From Avena insularis (Eukaryota; Streptophyta; Magnoliopsida; Poales; Poaceae), in the NCBI GenBank assembly GCA_023614405.1, contig CM042697.1, positions 302,088,954 to 302,152,953 on the forward strand: a stretch of 64,000 nt of DNA, written 5' to 3'. Positions 33,853 to 45,640 of this stretch are shown one piece after another (within the stretch, counting starts at the first letter, position 1; every line of letters starts with the position of its first letter). The notes under the pieces are model-generated. The model made no database searches, was not told the DNA's origin, and worked only from the letters and a program-made list of their open reading frames with translations. A program made the translations under genes and the position numbers.

Positions 33853-34891
33853 ATGACTACTACAAGAAACTCCAACATCAAGGATGGTGACAACAATAAC
33901 AACCAAGAGATCAACATGAGAGAACTCATAGTAACCCAAACCCAGTTGAACCAAGTGACAACTCAGTTTTAGCCAAAAACCATGAGTTAGACCCAACCAT
34001 GCAAAAGTTCTTGGAAATTCAAACTCAATTGATGCAAAAGGTGACAAATCAAATTATCAACATGGGAGACAATCCTTCCCAAATAATTTGTGACAACAGG
34101 GATGTCAAAGATGATATTCTAGAAGGGCCCAAGCTTGCAATGTTTGTGGAGACAAGGATCACACTACCAAAGAGCATGAAGATCAATGCCCAAATTGTGA
34201 AGAGAAACATCCAACTAATCAATGCCTCACATCTCAAACTACTTGTTTCCTATGTGAAGGAAATAATCATGTCCCTATCCAATGCCCCATCTATTCCATA
34301 GTTCAACAAAGGAAACAAGGTGGAGTGCATCAACAGATTGTAAACCCCCATGAAGACAAAGGAAAATCTCAGCTTGCACATCCATGCAATATGACTCAAT
34401 TTGATGGACCAATGGGGAAACATATGTATTATCCAAGGAAAAGATTAAGGAGACCAGGAGACTTTCCCACCTTTGAGATAAGATACGAAGAGCATGAACT
34501 AGAAGCACTCCTAGATTTGGAGAAACCCAAGAAGAAGAAGGACAAAAGTCAAGTGCAGTGTTGCCATTGCAAAGAGATGGGACACTATGCCAATGAATGT
34601 CCAGAGAAGAAGAAGAAGTATAAGGAAATCAGGTGCAACAACTGCAAAGAGCTAGGCCATTATGTATCAACTTGTCCACAGAAGATACGATAAGAGCTCA
34701 ATCTTGTCACATGTTACAATTGTGGTAACCAAGGACATTATGCAAGCAATTGTCTAGAAAAGATGAAGCACAAGATAAAGCCTATGAAGGATCTCAGCCT
34801 TGTCACATGTTTCAAGTGTGGAAACAAAGGACACTATGCAGATGTTTGCCCAGAGAGGTTTCAACAAGATTCCAAGCAAGCCAAGAAGTAA
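33853..34891 (+). pseudogene. gag-like protein with a run of CCHC zinc knuckles
   Basis: A frame starts with ATG 33853 (MTTTRNSN), is broken by a stop near 33970 and changes frame twice. From about 34121 one frame is continuous to TAA 34889-34891 except for a TAA at 34691-34693. In that frame come, in order: a variant CNVC..H (last Cys replaced by His), a variant CPNCEEKHPTNQC, a standard CFLCEGNNHVPIQC, then CCHCKEMGHYANEC, CNNCKELGHYVSTC, CYNCGNQGHYASNC and CFKCGNKGHYADVC. Five of the seven fit C-x2-C-x4-H-x4-C. The last four are separated by short Lys-rich linkers. Gag proteins usually carry one or two knuckles, so this array is unusual. Nucleocapsid-like RNA binding is inferred from the knuckles. 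No pol domain follows. Confidence 0.75.
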
Positions 34892-34959
34892 TCTAGTTGG
34901 AAATTTTTAAAGGGTGGTAGTACCCTAGTTGCTTTGAGCCAACTTGTAACCCCTATCTT

Positions 34960-35000
34960 TCCCAAATCTCGGGATGAGATTTATTTTAAGGGTGGTAGCC
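34960..35000 (+). other. Polypurine tract of the LARD-like element
   Basis: AAATCTCGGGATGAGATTTA is followed by TTTTAAGGGTGGTAGCC and then the 3' LTR start at 35001. The AAGGGTGG purine run is the likely plus-strand primer. A near-copy (TTTTAAAGGGTGGTAGTA) lies about 85 bases upstream at 34904-34921. Confidence 0.6.
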
Positions 35001-38000
35001 TGTCACATCCCAAAATTTTCCAAATTTTGTAATGTGAAAAATAAATAAACAAAATAAATAATTGTTGAAATTTAGGGTGAAAAGAAACTTTTTGTTTCTA
35101 AATGGCAACTTAAAATCCCATCTTGAATAAACTTGAGTAAAGTTTGAATCCAACTAAATTCAAATCAAGTGAAATGCATTCTTCATAATTGCATTTGGAA
35201 ATTTAAACACTTGGAAAATAAACCCAAACCCTAAAACCCTAATGAGAGAAAAACATTTCCAAGTTATCTTCAAGCCTATGGTCTTGACCCATATAAAAAT
35301 TTGTCAACAAACATTTACAAATGATCAAGAATGACAAATAGAAATTTTAGAAAACCATCAAAATTGGTTTCACTTAATTTGGAGCCATAGATAAAATCTT
35401 ATAAAATTAATAAGATAAGGGAATTGAATTTCCAAAGCTAATAAAGCACCTATCTAGAAATCCATACCAAATGGTGAGCTAATAGTCCTAAAGGGATTTA
35501 AATGGATAAACAAATATTAAATAAGATTATACAAATTGGAATCACCAAGTTTGGATCTATAAAAAAAAGATATGAATTTTATAATATAAAGAAAGAAATA
35601 TTAAATGAGGAATATTTAAGGACCAAATTAAATCTTGGCCTAATCCATAAGCAAATGGAATGAATATAATCCAAATCCAAATAAAATAAAAGGATAAAGA
35701 ATTTTCCAAATAAAATAAAGTGGCATTAACCAAATTCTATTTCTATTCGAATAAAGACAAAATCCCTAATGGAAGAGATTAATTAAATCAGGGAAAAATA
35801 ATTTGAATTTACCCAAGTGAAATAAAAGTTATTTAATTTACTTAAATGGAATAAAAGAATCATTTAAATAAAGTTTTATGGAATTAAACCCATATTTAAT
35901 TTCATTGGAATAAAGACAAATACCAAATTTTAAATGACTAATAGATCATTTTAAAAATATTTCAAATAATTCAAACTGAATTATTTGACACCTAATAAAT
36001 AAATAAACCTACTGAAAAGGTTTTATGAAAAATTGGAATTTAAATAAAGGCTTGAAAATATATTCAATCTTATTTGAATAAATGCATATGCTTATTTTAA
36101 TAAGAAATAAAACATAAGTAAAATAAAAGAACTAATCCTAAAATAGTATTTAAAATACATGTTTAAACAGGATAGAAATATACTAAACTTAGGGAGAAGG
36201 TTTGAATTCAAACTAAGTTTTTAATCATTTTATTCAAAATCAAAACAGAATAATGATTACAGAAAAAGAAAAGATTCAGAACAAAAAAAAGAGGAAACCA
36301 GCCCAACTAACCCCAAGCCCATCTAGCCCAACTAACCCCTCCCCCGAAGCGTTTTCTTTTACCCAGCAACGAACCTGCGCAGTCACTGACCGCTGGCCCC
36401 CACCTCCTCTCTCTTTCTCTCGCTGACAACAACGGCCCACCCGTCAGTCTTCTCTCCTACCCCGCGACGACCATGCCCCTCACCTCGCCGGCCGTTTCTG
36501 CTCGTGTTACCTCGCTTCAATTCACATTAATCGCTCTGTTAATCCTCCACGCAACCACGCGTACTAAATCTCCTACTCCTCCTCCACATTTCCCCCTAGA
36601 CGTTGCACCCCCTCTGCCCCCAAGCCGAGCTAATTTTGACCTTGAACGCTCTCTGCTCCGACAAGCTGTCCGGCCAATTCCGGCGCCGTCTGAACACCTC
36701 TCGTCTCCTAGTGCACGCGAGCTTGATCCCCATCCCCTGGCGCTTCTCTCTGCACCCTCAGCGCACTCGCGCGCGCCTCAGACACTCGGCAACAACTTCA
36801 ACTGAACTCCGCCACCGTCTGCCTCGTCTCCGGCGACCTCTCCCCGGTAAACCCGACTGCCCCTCTCCCCCTCGTTGACAATCTCATACTCGCCTTCCTC
36901 TTGCGAACCTAATTGTGCATTCTACTTGTCCTAGAGCGACCTCTAGCTTCGCCTTCGACGACATCTGAGCGTACCCGACGCAGACATCGTCTCCGGCGAG
37001 GAATCGCCAGCAGCTCTGTGCGCCCCTTCAGCTACGATGACCACCTCGAGCTTCAGCACGACAAGGAGAACCCAGTGAGCATATTCTCCCCCTTCCGTGC
37101 TTCCTATTCCGTCGGCAACCTCGCCGCCAGAGCGCCGCCGCCACCAGCGCCGCTCGTTCTAGGTCAAACACGCATCAACCGTTGGATCTGGATCGCGTGG
37201 ATAGGAATAGATGACTTAAACGAAAGGGTATGAGAGCATCTGTGTCGTGCGTTTCGCATTAGATCCAATGATCCTCAGTGCTTGATCCACCCGAACCGGT
37301 ACCGACGAATCAAAACACGACGCGTGGCCTAGAGCTGTTATAAAAACCAGAAAATGTTCTATTAGTTATTTAAACTTGCAAAATTCATAACTTTCAAACC
37401 ACACATCCAAATTTTGCAAACTTTATATCAATGGAATAAGCAAGACAATTACTTTCCAACCATGCACTTTGTTTAGTAAATTGCTTCTGTTAAATTGGTT
37501 GTTTTTGCAGAAACTTGTGTAGGCATAATTTGAATATAAAATTCATCCTAAAATTATTTTTGTGATAAAACCTTTGGGAAAATGGATTGTTTGAACCTAC
37601 TGACCATCTAAATCAACTGGTGGTTTCAAAAACATATTTTGTGAAGCAAAAGAATAAATCTTTGATTTAGAACATTTCTAGTCAAATAAAAATAATGTTT
37701 TTATATTAAAAATGCTTTTGGAGGAAACCCTTTGGGAAAATGTTTTGATTTAAACTCTCTGACACTAAACACAAAGTTTTATGATTTAAAAATATATTTG
37801 TGAACCCTATATATTATTACTTTGCTAAAAAGCATTTTCAACCACATAAAATATTGATTTGGTTTAAAAATGATTTATAAGTAAAGTCTTTTGCAAATGA
37901 TTTTTCCACTTATATAAAATGACCAATAGGTGTTTTCAAATGTTTATAACATATTAGAAACCACTTCTGTAAATAAAACAATCTTTGGCATACTTGCATG

Positions 38001-38395
38001 CATTGTTTTCTTTCTATTATTTTATGTGATGAATTGCTTGAATGGTAGATTGAATATTTGCTTGCTTGATTGATTTGTAGTGAAATTTGAATAGTATGAG
38101 TATTTCAAGATCAAGGAGTGAACTTATATTCTCTGCCAAAAAGGGAAGTGATGCTTCATACTTTTGTCCCATTATTTTCACTATGCATTAGTGATATTTC
38201 TAAAGTAGGACTTGCATGGAATTTTTGCTTAGTGTAAACTATGCCATGGGAAATCCTAGTAGATGAAACCTTAGTAGAACTCTCCTAAGTTAATATTCCT
38301 ACTACTATCATGCTTAGCTTAGCTAGTAGAAAACAAGGGTGGAATATATTCATACTATGGAATGTTTCTAAGTCAAGGACTTGTGTTTTGTTTAA
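35001..38395 (+). repeat. 3' LTR of the LARD-like element, truncated
   Basis: It aligns with 28804 to about 32193. After GTGTTTTGTTTAAT the alignment stops: the 5' LTR continues AAAACAACTAAG while here the host gypsy sequence resumes. About 1 kb of LTR and the right target-site duplication are missing, which points to a deletion after insertion. Confidence 0.8.
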
Positions 38396-39310
38396 TGTTC
38401 TTGAGCAAGCAAGTTCTCTGAACTGCTATTTTCTCCAAGGATCCGTACTAGATACCCCTAAACTAGTTGGTTGAGCTTAAACAACAACTTGGAGAGTTGT
38501 AAGACAAAAGTTATATCCGACTTTGTTTCTTCTTAAAGGGATGTCTAGTTTTGCTCGTGTTTAAGAAAGATACTATTTCCTTTATGGATGTATTATTCCC
38601 CCAATCTTTGATTTGATTTGGGTTATCGTCAAATCAAACTTAGTTCCAAGGATTATCTTGATGATGTTTCTTCTTGTGATGTTTGACTTGACTACATCTT
38701 CATGTCTTTGGTCTGACCAATACTCTTGCCTTGTTCATATAACATATGAGTTTATCATCTCGGAGTGTTTTGATAAGTTTGTTGTTGAGCCCATCAATGA
38801 CATCCTCATCTTCTCCATGTTAGATTGAATACATATGGAACATTGAGCATTAATGTTGGAAATTTTCGAGAACCATCTTCGAGTCATCTCGAAGTATGTG
38901 TTCTGGATGTCTTCTCCCGTTCACGTGCAGTTGTTGAAAGATGCCGTCGTGAAATCGAGAAGAGTTATCTCTCTTTCCTTAAGGACACGTGTGTGTTTGA
39001 TTGTCAATACCTTATGTGTATGCAGTTGTCTTTCGACAAGTTTCTAATACATGGGTATAGCAATCTAGCTTGTATTTTGGAGCTTTACACTGTATTTCCT
39101 ATCTTGAGAATCTAGTAACTTTACCTTTATGGTAAATGTTGCAAACTTTATATTCAGACATGCTGAGTCTGAAGTATCATACCACCTAACCAAATCTGAA
39201 TCTCAAGCAGCAATGATGGTTAGTGCTCCTCAAGGTTTTGACATAGGTCTCTATGTAAATCTAGCAAGATTGATGTAATGGTTGACACACTTAGCAGGAA
39301 AGACCTATTG
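38396..39310 (+). pseudogene. Reverse transcriptase and RNase H remnant of the host gypsy element
   Basis: Shifted pieces of a chromovirus RT can be read in order. They are LKQQLGEL (about 38482), then YIR with a following degraded linker, DLIWVIVKSN (the usual DLRSGYHQI region, about 38611), and DKFVVEPINDILIFS (the FIDDILIFS catalytic box with the first Asp changed to Asn, about 38773-38818). A helix region around HL..MLEIFREHHLRVI follows. Near 39268-39302 NVMVDTLSRK matches the RNase H end (usually VADALSRK). Stops and frame slips are frequent and the catalytic box is altered, so no activity is expected. It is the continuation of the protease remnant at 28640-28803 across the LARD. Confidence 0.65.
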
Positions 39311-40121
39311 TCATATTCTCCTAACTCAGCAGTAACAACCACTCTTCATGAGTCTTCTTCTATAATTCATTATAGGAGTTGTGCTTATGGTTTCCTTTGT
39401 CTCTGAAGTCTAACCTTTACTTGGTGTCTGATTTCCCGAACATCAAGGAGAACATTTAAAGTAGTGTTGCTAAATGTCTCTCGGTCGATCTTGCAGACCC
39501 TTTTATGTTGGCAAGCGTCTTGTTGTGCCAAGTAATTGAAGTCTAAGAATGAAGTTTCTTTCTTCTCGTGTCATCAGGAATCTTCTTAACTATTCATCTT
39601 GGTGGTGTAAAGTGACATCATGATCTTTGGCAAAGATTCTGATAAACCTGGATGACTAAAGAGTTTCCTTCGTTTTCTCAGCCATGCGTTAAGAGTAGCT
39701 GTGATTTTGGTAATCAATAGTTTCACTTGATACATGTTCCTTGTGACTCTTATGAGTCCTCTCCACCAAAACACCTTTCTGCCTTGGCCTTCTGTTGAAC
39801 GAAAGAGTGACCCTTCTGTGTCAAAAGTAGTTCAACAGCTTGGTTTTGTTGATCCATATCTCTACAACCTAATATCTCTACTTAAGCCATTTAGTAGAGG
39901 TTCCTCATCGAAGTCTGTGTTATGTTCTTTCTCTTGGAAGTTTTCTTCTTCAGAAGCTTCAAAACTTTCTGTAAGTTCTCCATGGTCTCAATCCTTATGA
40001 AGACCAGCTATCTAACAACTTGTAACCATCTCCTCTTGCTTCTTCCTTTACCTTGTCGTGTTTCATGTTGTCATCTCAGAGTTGTTTTGAACAATCCATC
40101 CATGAGATGACCATGAGATAC
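39311..40121 (+). pseudogene. Host gypsy integrase region, heavily decayed
   Basis: By position this should encode integrase and chromodomain. I can find no clear HHCC, DDE or chromodomain motif, only short frames (39734-40000, 39922-40110). It ends at the GATAC target site (40117-40121) of the Tat element. Confidence 0.35.
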
Positions 40122-40610
40122 TGATGGGGATATGCCTACTGGGGTATGCCCAGCAGGACGTTTCCTATTGGCCCAAGCCGCCAGCGAGTGGGCCTGCAGG
40201 ACGGCGACTGGATCAAGACTTGGCGAGGATTCAGGCGACTGGAAGATGGAGGCCCAGAAGCATAGTTAGGCCCAGTCGGACTAGGTCAAAGAACCTCCGA
40301 ATCCTTAAATAATTCGGTTGTAATCTGTAAACCCTAGCGAGGTGAGCCTATATAAACCTCCCTAGGGTACACATAGAGGATACGTTCCATCATACACCCA
40401 AGCGACTCGCCTCCTAGTCGTCGAGCTCGCCCCCTTGTACTCTCACCATAATACAATCTAGCAGGAGTAGGTCTTTACCCTCCGGGGGGTGAACCTGGGT
40501 AAAACCTTGTGTCTCCACCCTCATCTCGCTCCGCAGATTGCTGGCCGCCCTTGCCCCATGTTCTACTACTCGCTGCCGATTGCAGCATCTGCCGTGGTCA
40601 TCCCCACGAT
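40122..40610 (+). repeat. 5' LTR of the Tat element
   Basis: It begins TGATGGGGATATGCC and its end is placed at about 40609-40611, before AGTGGCGCCCACCG. It is nearly colinear with 51778-52265; I count about 10 differences over the first ~330 bases, with more and indels in the last 120. The frames at 40124-40312 and 40489-40761 lie in or across the LTR. Confidence 0.85.
40347..40357 (+). promoter_or_regulatory. TATA box of the Tat element 5' LTR
   Basis: GCCTATATAAACC lies two-thirds into the LTR, with the same motif in the 3' LTR (about 52003-52013). It is the expected U3 promoter TATA, giving plus-strand transcription through gag-pol. Confidence 0.7.
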
Positions 40611-40612
40611 AG

Positions 40613-40630
40613 TGGCGCCCACCGTGGGGC
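40613..40630 (+). other. Primer-binding site of the Tat element
   Basis: TGGCGCCCACCGTGGGGC directly follows the 5' LTR. This GGCGCCCACCGTGGG form is typical of Tat-lineage elements. It fixes the LTR boundary. Confidence 0.65.
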
Positions 40631-40701
40631 CTGGCCGGTCAGGCTGGTGTTCTGCGCCGAGATCCAATCTGCCCATCAACGAGTCGATCGCCACCGGCCA
40701 C

Positions 40702-43014
40702 ATGATCGTGATTGGTGAGATGCTCCAGATCTTGCCGAGCAGCTATGTCCCGACGGCATGACCCGTCACACATAGCGTGATCCTACCGGTCGGCACGATC
40801 AGCCTCTTCGTCGGTCTCACCGACGTCATCGTCTCGGAGGACTCGGCTCGCATCCGCGAGTCGCCGCCACGCAACCGACTCTCTGAGAGCCAGGTCTGCA
40901 CGATTCACCGCCTCGCCTCCGAGTACGACTCGGCCCACAGCAACGTGGCCGAAACCACCGCGGCCGCGGACGACGCGGCCCTCAACGACGATGCCGATTC
41001 GGCGACCATGGCGATGGCCGCCGGATCCATTATCGCCGCATCGTCCGTAGGCTCCATCACCCAGGTCTCCAACGTCGAAGATTTCGAGGACCCCTCCATC
41101 CTTGGGATCTTTGACTTCGACTCCGGGTCGGAGAACTCCGCCGACCTCCATGATGGAACCGGTCGCCACGCCACGACCTACATGGCGACTGGCGCCGACC
41201 CCCCAGAAGACCCCTTCTCCATGCCGATCCCACCAAACGCGATGGAAATGGAGGTCGAGGAACTCCGCCTGCGACTGGTGGAGGCAGTCCGCAAGGAGAA
41301 AGCCGAGCGCGAAAAATTTCGCCTTGAGCTGGCGACAGCACAGGAGCTGTCACACTATCACCAACTTCGAATCAAGTCGCGCCTGAACCCTACCGTCCAG
41401 GGGCGCGCCCTAAACTTCGACGACGAGAACGACCCGGCTCGCGTGGACGAGCGCACGATCTACGAGAACGTGCCGCCAGGAGGAAGCGCTCGACCCCCAC
41501 CAGGGTCGACGGCCAATAGCGCCCCACCACCACCCAACCGCGCGCCCCCCAGGGACCAACCAAGGATCATGGTCTCCTCACGAGAGCGAGACGCGAACGG
41601 CCTCCCGCTGTTCTCCACCCCAATGGACAACATCGTCACGAGCCGAGCTGCAGTCGACAACATCCAAGTCACCGGCGAACGCGCCCTGCAGATCCAGTAG
41701 GCCAAGGCTCTACTCGCCAAAGCAGTTGAGCAACAAAACGCGGGCGCTGACTCACAGGGTCGGATGTACTCGCGTTCATCAAGCAGTAGGGTGGCCTCGA
41801 GCGGCCGCCCCATGGCGGCGAATACCCTCAACTGCCCACCACCCGAGCCCCTGCAGCTCCAACACCGACACGCGAACGCGGCACTCTCCACCGACCACGG
41901 TGGCGAACAACCGTCGCGCCAACGGGCGACCCATCAATGCACGCACCCACATCATCAACAACGGAGCTGGCACGCGCCGCCTGAAGACCGGCACACCCTC
42001 ACCAACCGCCGCGACGGCGAACCAAGGGGATCGCTCAGCCGAGTCGGACCCCAGTGCTTCGGACCGATGATCCGAGGCGAAAGATACCCGGCGAACTTCA
42101 AAGGGCCGAACGAAATAGAGAAGTACGACCCCTCGTACGATCCGTCCGTGTGGTTGGACACTTACCTCATGGCGATGGGGATCGCTGGCCACACCGACCT
42201 ACTCGCCGCCCGCTACCTTCCCCTGATGATGGAGGGAGCATGCAGGCAGTGGATTAACACCCTCCCTGCGGATAGCATCGATTCCTGGGAAGAAATGCGC
42301 GATACCTTTGCCAGGCACTTCGAGGGCTCATACACCTGTGCCACCACCATTGACAACCTAGAGCGATGCATCCAGGGACCCCGCGAGTCGACCCGCAGTT
42401 GGGTCCAACAGTGGCAAGATCTGTGGTATAACGCGACCGGAATCCACCCGGACACCACGATCCACTGCTTCAAGACCTCGTGCCGCTACGAGCCCCTAGT
42501 CGCCAAGCTCAAGCGAGTGTATAGAACACTCGACAACATACCGGACCTCCTAGAGATCGCAAAGAAGTACACGGCGGAGGACCCAAACCAAGAAACCGAC
42601 GATGTGTCGGGAAGACATCACCGCACGAGCGGCCATGACAATGGGAGGCGACCCGAGTTACGCTACAGCAACACTCGCCTCACCGGCAAACGCCACGGTG
42701 ACGGGCGAGTCGACTTCTTCGCCAACACCGGATAAGCGCTGCGCGAACCCAAGAGCTTCCGCCGCGACGGTGGCAACTACAAGGGAAAGCCGAGGTTCGA
42801 TCCCACGGCCCTCCTCAACCAACCTTGTGTGTTTCATAGCAGGGAAGGAAAGCCCGCCACGCACACGACCGCCGACTGCCACTCTCTCAAGGAGATCGAG
42901 AAGGCGCGCGGGAAGACCCCGACAACAACCCGCCAAACGGTGGAAAGTTCGGCAGCATCGCCGGCTCACTCCACACCTTCACAGGCTTCAACACGAAGCG
43001 CGATAAGAAGGTAA
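40702..43014 (+). pseudogene. gag of the Tat element, one frame with three stops
   Basis: A single reading frame from ATG 40702 runs to 43014, interrupted by TGA 40759-40761, TAG 41698-41700 and TAA 42733-42735. The N-terminal third is acidic and Ala-rich. A coiled segment (EELRLRLVEAVRKEKAER, about 41257-41310) follows. The conserved gag core of the retrotransposon gag family (PF03732) is at about 42120-42590: YDPSVWLDTYLMAMG, GACRQWINTLP, SWEEMRDTFARHF, and RSWVQQWQDLWY near its end. After the third stop, a CVFH..HTTADCHSL motif (about 42826-42894) is a variant zinc knuckle as seen in Tat gags. The capsid/nucleocapsid role is known for the family. Confidence 0.8.
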
Positions 43015-43848
43015 TCGCCCGTGCCGTCGCCGTCAATGCGGTGTCCCAGATAGACATCCCCCAGTTCCTCAACTGGTCTGAGCAACCAATCACCTGGAGC
43101 CGCGAGGACCACTCGCCACGGATCGAATATCCGGGCCGCGTCGCCCTAGTGGTCAAGCCCAAGGTGGGAGACTACTGGCTCCCCAAAACGCTGATGGACG
43201 GCGGCAGCTCCATCAACATCCTATACCTGGACACGTTCAGGCGACTGCGGCTCCCGCAGTCAATGATCGAGACGACCTACACCACCTTCCACGACATCGT
43301 CCCCGGTCGAAAGGCGTACCCGATCGGAAAGTGACGCTGCCAGTCACCTTCGGCACACCAGCAAACTTCCGCACCGAGCGGATCGTCTTCGAGCTGGTGC
43401 CCTTCAACAACCCCTACCACTGCGTCCTGGGGTGCCAGGCGTTCGCCAAATTCATGGCAGCGCCCCACTATGCGTACAACGCGATGAAGCTACCTGGGCC
43501 ATGCGGTATCATCACTGTCCATGGCGACCCCGACATGGCCGCAGAATGCGAGGCCAAAGGCGCCGAACTCGCTGACGCCGTCATCGCGGCGAAGGCCAAC
43601 CACGCCAAGGAGCTCGCCAGAAATGCGGCGGGGTCAACGACGACCCCACCATACTCAAGAAGCCCAATTCGGAGGGTGGCAACTCCACCGCCTTCGAGGC
43701 AACAACACACACCCGCACCGTCGAGCTGGTCCTGGGCGACTCCAGCCAGACGGTGAAGATCGGAACGGGCATGAGCCCAGCATAGGAAGGCACGCTCATC
43801 GAGTTCCTCCGTGAGAATAGGGACATCTTCGCATGGAAGCAATCCGAC
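43015..43848 (+). pseudogene. Aspartic protease region of the Tat element
   Basis: Frame 43041-43334 contains LMDGGSSINILYLDTF (about 43192-43239), the retropepsin active-site DGGSS motif. The frame slips near 43331 and continues in another (43331-43640) with VTFGTPANFRTE and HCVLGCQAFAKFMAAPHYAY, the usual C-terminal half. It slips again near 43640 and reads VELVLGDSSQ, EFLRENRDIFAWK, the linker to RT. Frame breaks, plus a TAG near 43783-43785, show it cannot make a full polyprotein. Confidence 0.75.
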
Positions 43849-44571
43849 ATGCCTGGTGTCCCGAGGGAACTCGCTGAGCACAAACTCAACGCCGACCCCA
43901 AAGTGCGACACATCAGCGATCGCTCGGCCCTTCAATGTAGAGCGCCGACGAGCCATCGCCGAGGAGGTGCAGCGTCTACTCGCTGCAGGCTTCATTCGGC
44001 CAATCAAGTACTCCAAGTGGCTGGCAAACCCAGTCCTGGTCGAGAAGAAAAACGGGACCCGGAGAATGTGTATCGATTACACAAATTTAAACAGCGCCTG
44101 CCCGAAGGAGCAATTCGTCCTCCCATGGATCGACCAAATCATCGAATCCACCGTGGGCTCGGAGGCGCTATGCTTCCTCGACGCCTACTCTGGATACAAC
44201 CAGATCAAAATGGTCGTCGAGGATGAAGAGAAGATGGCGTTCTCACGCCATTCGGAGCCTTCTGCTACACTGCCATGACCTTTGGCCTCAAAAACGCCGG
44301 AGCGACCTACCAGAGGTGCATGCAGGAGTGCCTTGCGAGCCAAATTGGCCGCAATATCCACGTCTACATCGACGACGTGGTGGTGAAATCCACTCGCCAG
44401 TGTGATCTACTTGCCGACCTGGCGGAAAACTTTGCCAACTTGCGGAGGTACAAGATAAAGCTAAACCCAGGAAAGTGCACCTTCAGTGTACCAACTGGAC
44501 AGCTACTGGGATACGTCGTCTCCAAGCGCGAGATCGAGGCGAACCCCTTTAAGATCAACACGATCGCCTGA
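43849..44571 (+). pseudogene. Reverse transcriptase of the Tat element
   Basis: RT motifs occur in order: AAGFIRPIKYSKWLANPVLV, KKNGTRRMCIDYTNLN, CPKEQFVLPWIDQIIES, FLDAYSGYNQIKM, then in a new frame MTFGLKNAGATYQR, YIDDVVVKS (catalytic YIDD at about 44368-44379) and a thumb segment with FSVPTGQLLGYVVSKREIEANP. Frame slips occur near 43925 and near 44240, where a single base is missing inside the conserved segment after EEKMAF. It ends at TGA 44569-44571 in the palm-thumb connection. The enzyme copies element RNA to DNA in virus-like particles. This copy keeps the YIDD box but cannot be translated whole. Confidence 0.85.
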
Positions 44572-45189
44572 CTCGGCAGACCCGAGTGCCTGCGCGACGT
44601 CCAGAAGATGGTCGGGCGAGTCGCGGCTCTCAGTTGCTTCATCCCCTGGTTAGGCGAAAAGGCGATGCCCCTTTATCGCCTAATGCGCAAGAACCCCACC
44701 TTCCAGTGGGACAAGGAGGCAGACGACGCGCTCCATGCTCTCAAGGAGGTGCTACTCGCAACACCGCTACTCGCCGCCCCTGTCGACAAGGAACCCATGC
44801 TGGTCTACGTCGCGGCTTCCGAGCGTGTTGTCAGCGCCGTCATAGTCGTCGAATGGCCAAAGGAAGGGAAGGAGCGCCCGGTGCAGCGACCCGTATACTA
44901 CATCAGCGAAGTCCTCACCGAGTCTCGCCAGCGCTACCCGTAGTACCAGAAATTGGTATACGTGGTCTTTAGAGCACAACGGCGACTGCCGCACTACTTT
45001 CAGGAGCACCCAATAACGGTCGTCTCCTCAGCATCGTTGCAGGACATCATCCGCAACCGCGAGGCGACCGGGTGAGTCGCCAAGTGGGCCGTCGAGATCG
45101 GCGTCCACAACATCAAGTACGAACCGCGCAAGGTGATCAAGTCGCAGGCTCTCGCAGACTTCCTCGCCGACTGGGAGGAGGCCCAGTAG
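44572..45189 (+). pseudogene. First RNase H / connection domain of the Tat element
   Basis: In frame with the end of RT, the sequence reads MVGRVAALSCFIPWLGEKAM, FQWDKEADDALHALKE, LLATPLLAAPVDKEPMLVYV, PVYYISEVLTESRQRYP, then after TAG 44941-44943 LVYVVFRAQRRLPHYFQEH and SLQDIIRNREATG. This is the decayed native RNase H typical of Tat elements. Stops at 44569, 44941, about 45075 (TGA) and 45187 (TAG) look like CGA-to-TGA and CAG-to-TAG changes. Confidence 0.7.
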
Positions 45190-45640
45190 CCAGAGAAGTT
45201 GCCATACCTCCATTACTGGAGCCTACACTTCGATGGCTCCAAGAACGCAGATGGTGCAGGAGCGGGGATCGTGCTGACATCTCCGAAGGGCGACAAGCTC
45301 CGTTACATCCTCTACCTCGACTTCACCCCCTGCACCAACAACATGGCCGAGTACGAGGCGCTACTCCACGGCATGCGAGCAGCCAAGGAGATGAACATCA
45401 ATCGCCTGCGCTGCTACGGAGACTCCGACCTCGTCGCCGGTACCTGCGATGCCGTCTCCCCCACAATGGCGGCATACCGCCAAGCAGTGGACCAGCTGGG
45501 AGGACACTTCGCAGGCTACTCCATCGAGTGGATCGACAGGCAGAAGAACGAGGAGGCCGACGCACTCTCTCACATTGGGTCGGCTCGACTCGCACCACCC
45601 TCTGGCGTCTTCCTCGACACCAACACCAAACCCTCCGTCT
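45190..45640 (+). pseudogene. Second (archaeal-type) RNase H domain of the Tat element
   Basis: The frame opens after the TAG at 45187-45189. LHFDGSKNADGAGAGIVL (first catalytic Asp), NNMAEYEALLHGMRAA (Glu), YGDSDLVAG (Asp) and EEADALSHIGS (last acidic position) appear in order over about 120 residues. All expected acidic residues are visible. An extra RNase H of this kind between RT and integrase is a hallmark of the Tat lineage. It continues without a break into integrase in the same frame. Confidence 0.8.

Larger units (their letters stand above)
28804..38395 (+). mobile_element. LARD-like non-autonomous LTR retrotransposon with gag only
   Basis: LTRs start TGTCACATCCCAAAATTTTCC at 28804 and 35001. 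The 5' LTR is about 4.37 kb. The interior (33175-35000, ~1.8 kb) has a gag-like frame with zinc knuckles but no protease, RT or integrase, so the element would need enzymes in trans. Its 3' end (AAATCTCGGGATGAGATTTATTTTAAGGGTGGTAGCC before the LTR) has the same layout as the host chromovirus, which suggests a chromovirus helper. The 3' LTR stops at 38395, about 1 kb short. By-eye count over the first 300 LTR bases is about 6 differences. Confidence 0.75.

Noticed and set aside
40783..42192. Minus-strand frames of 128-143 codons opposite gag
   Set aside because: They are shadows of the GC-rich gag coding strand and have no independent motifs.
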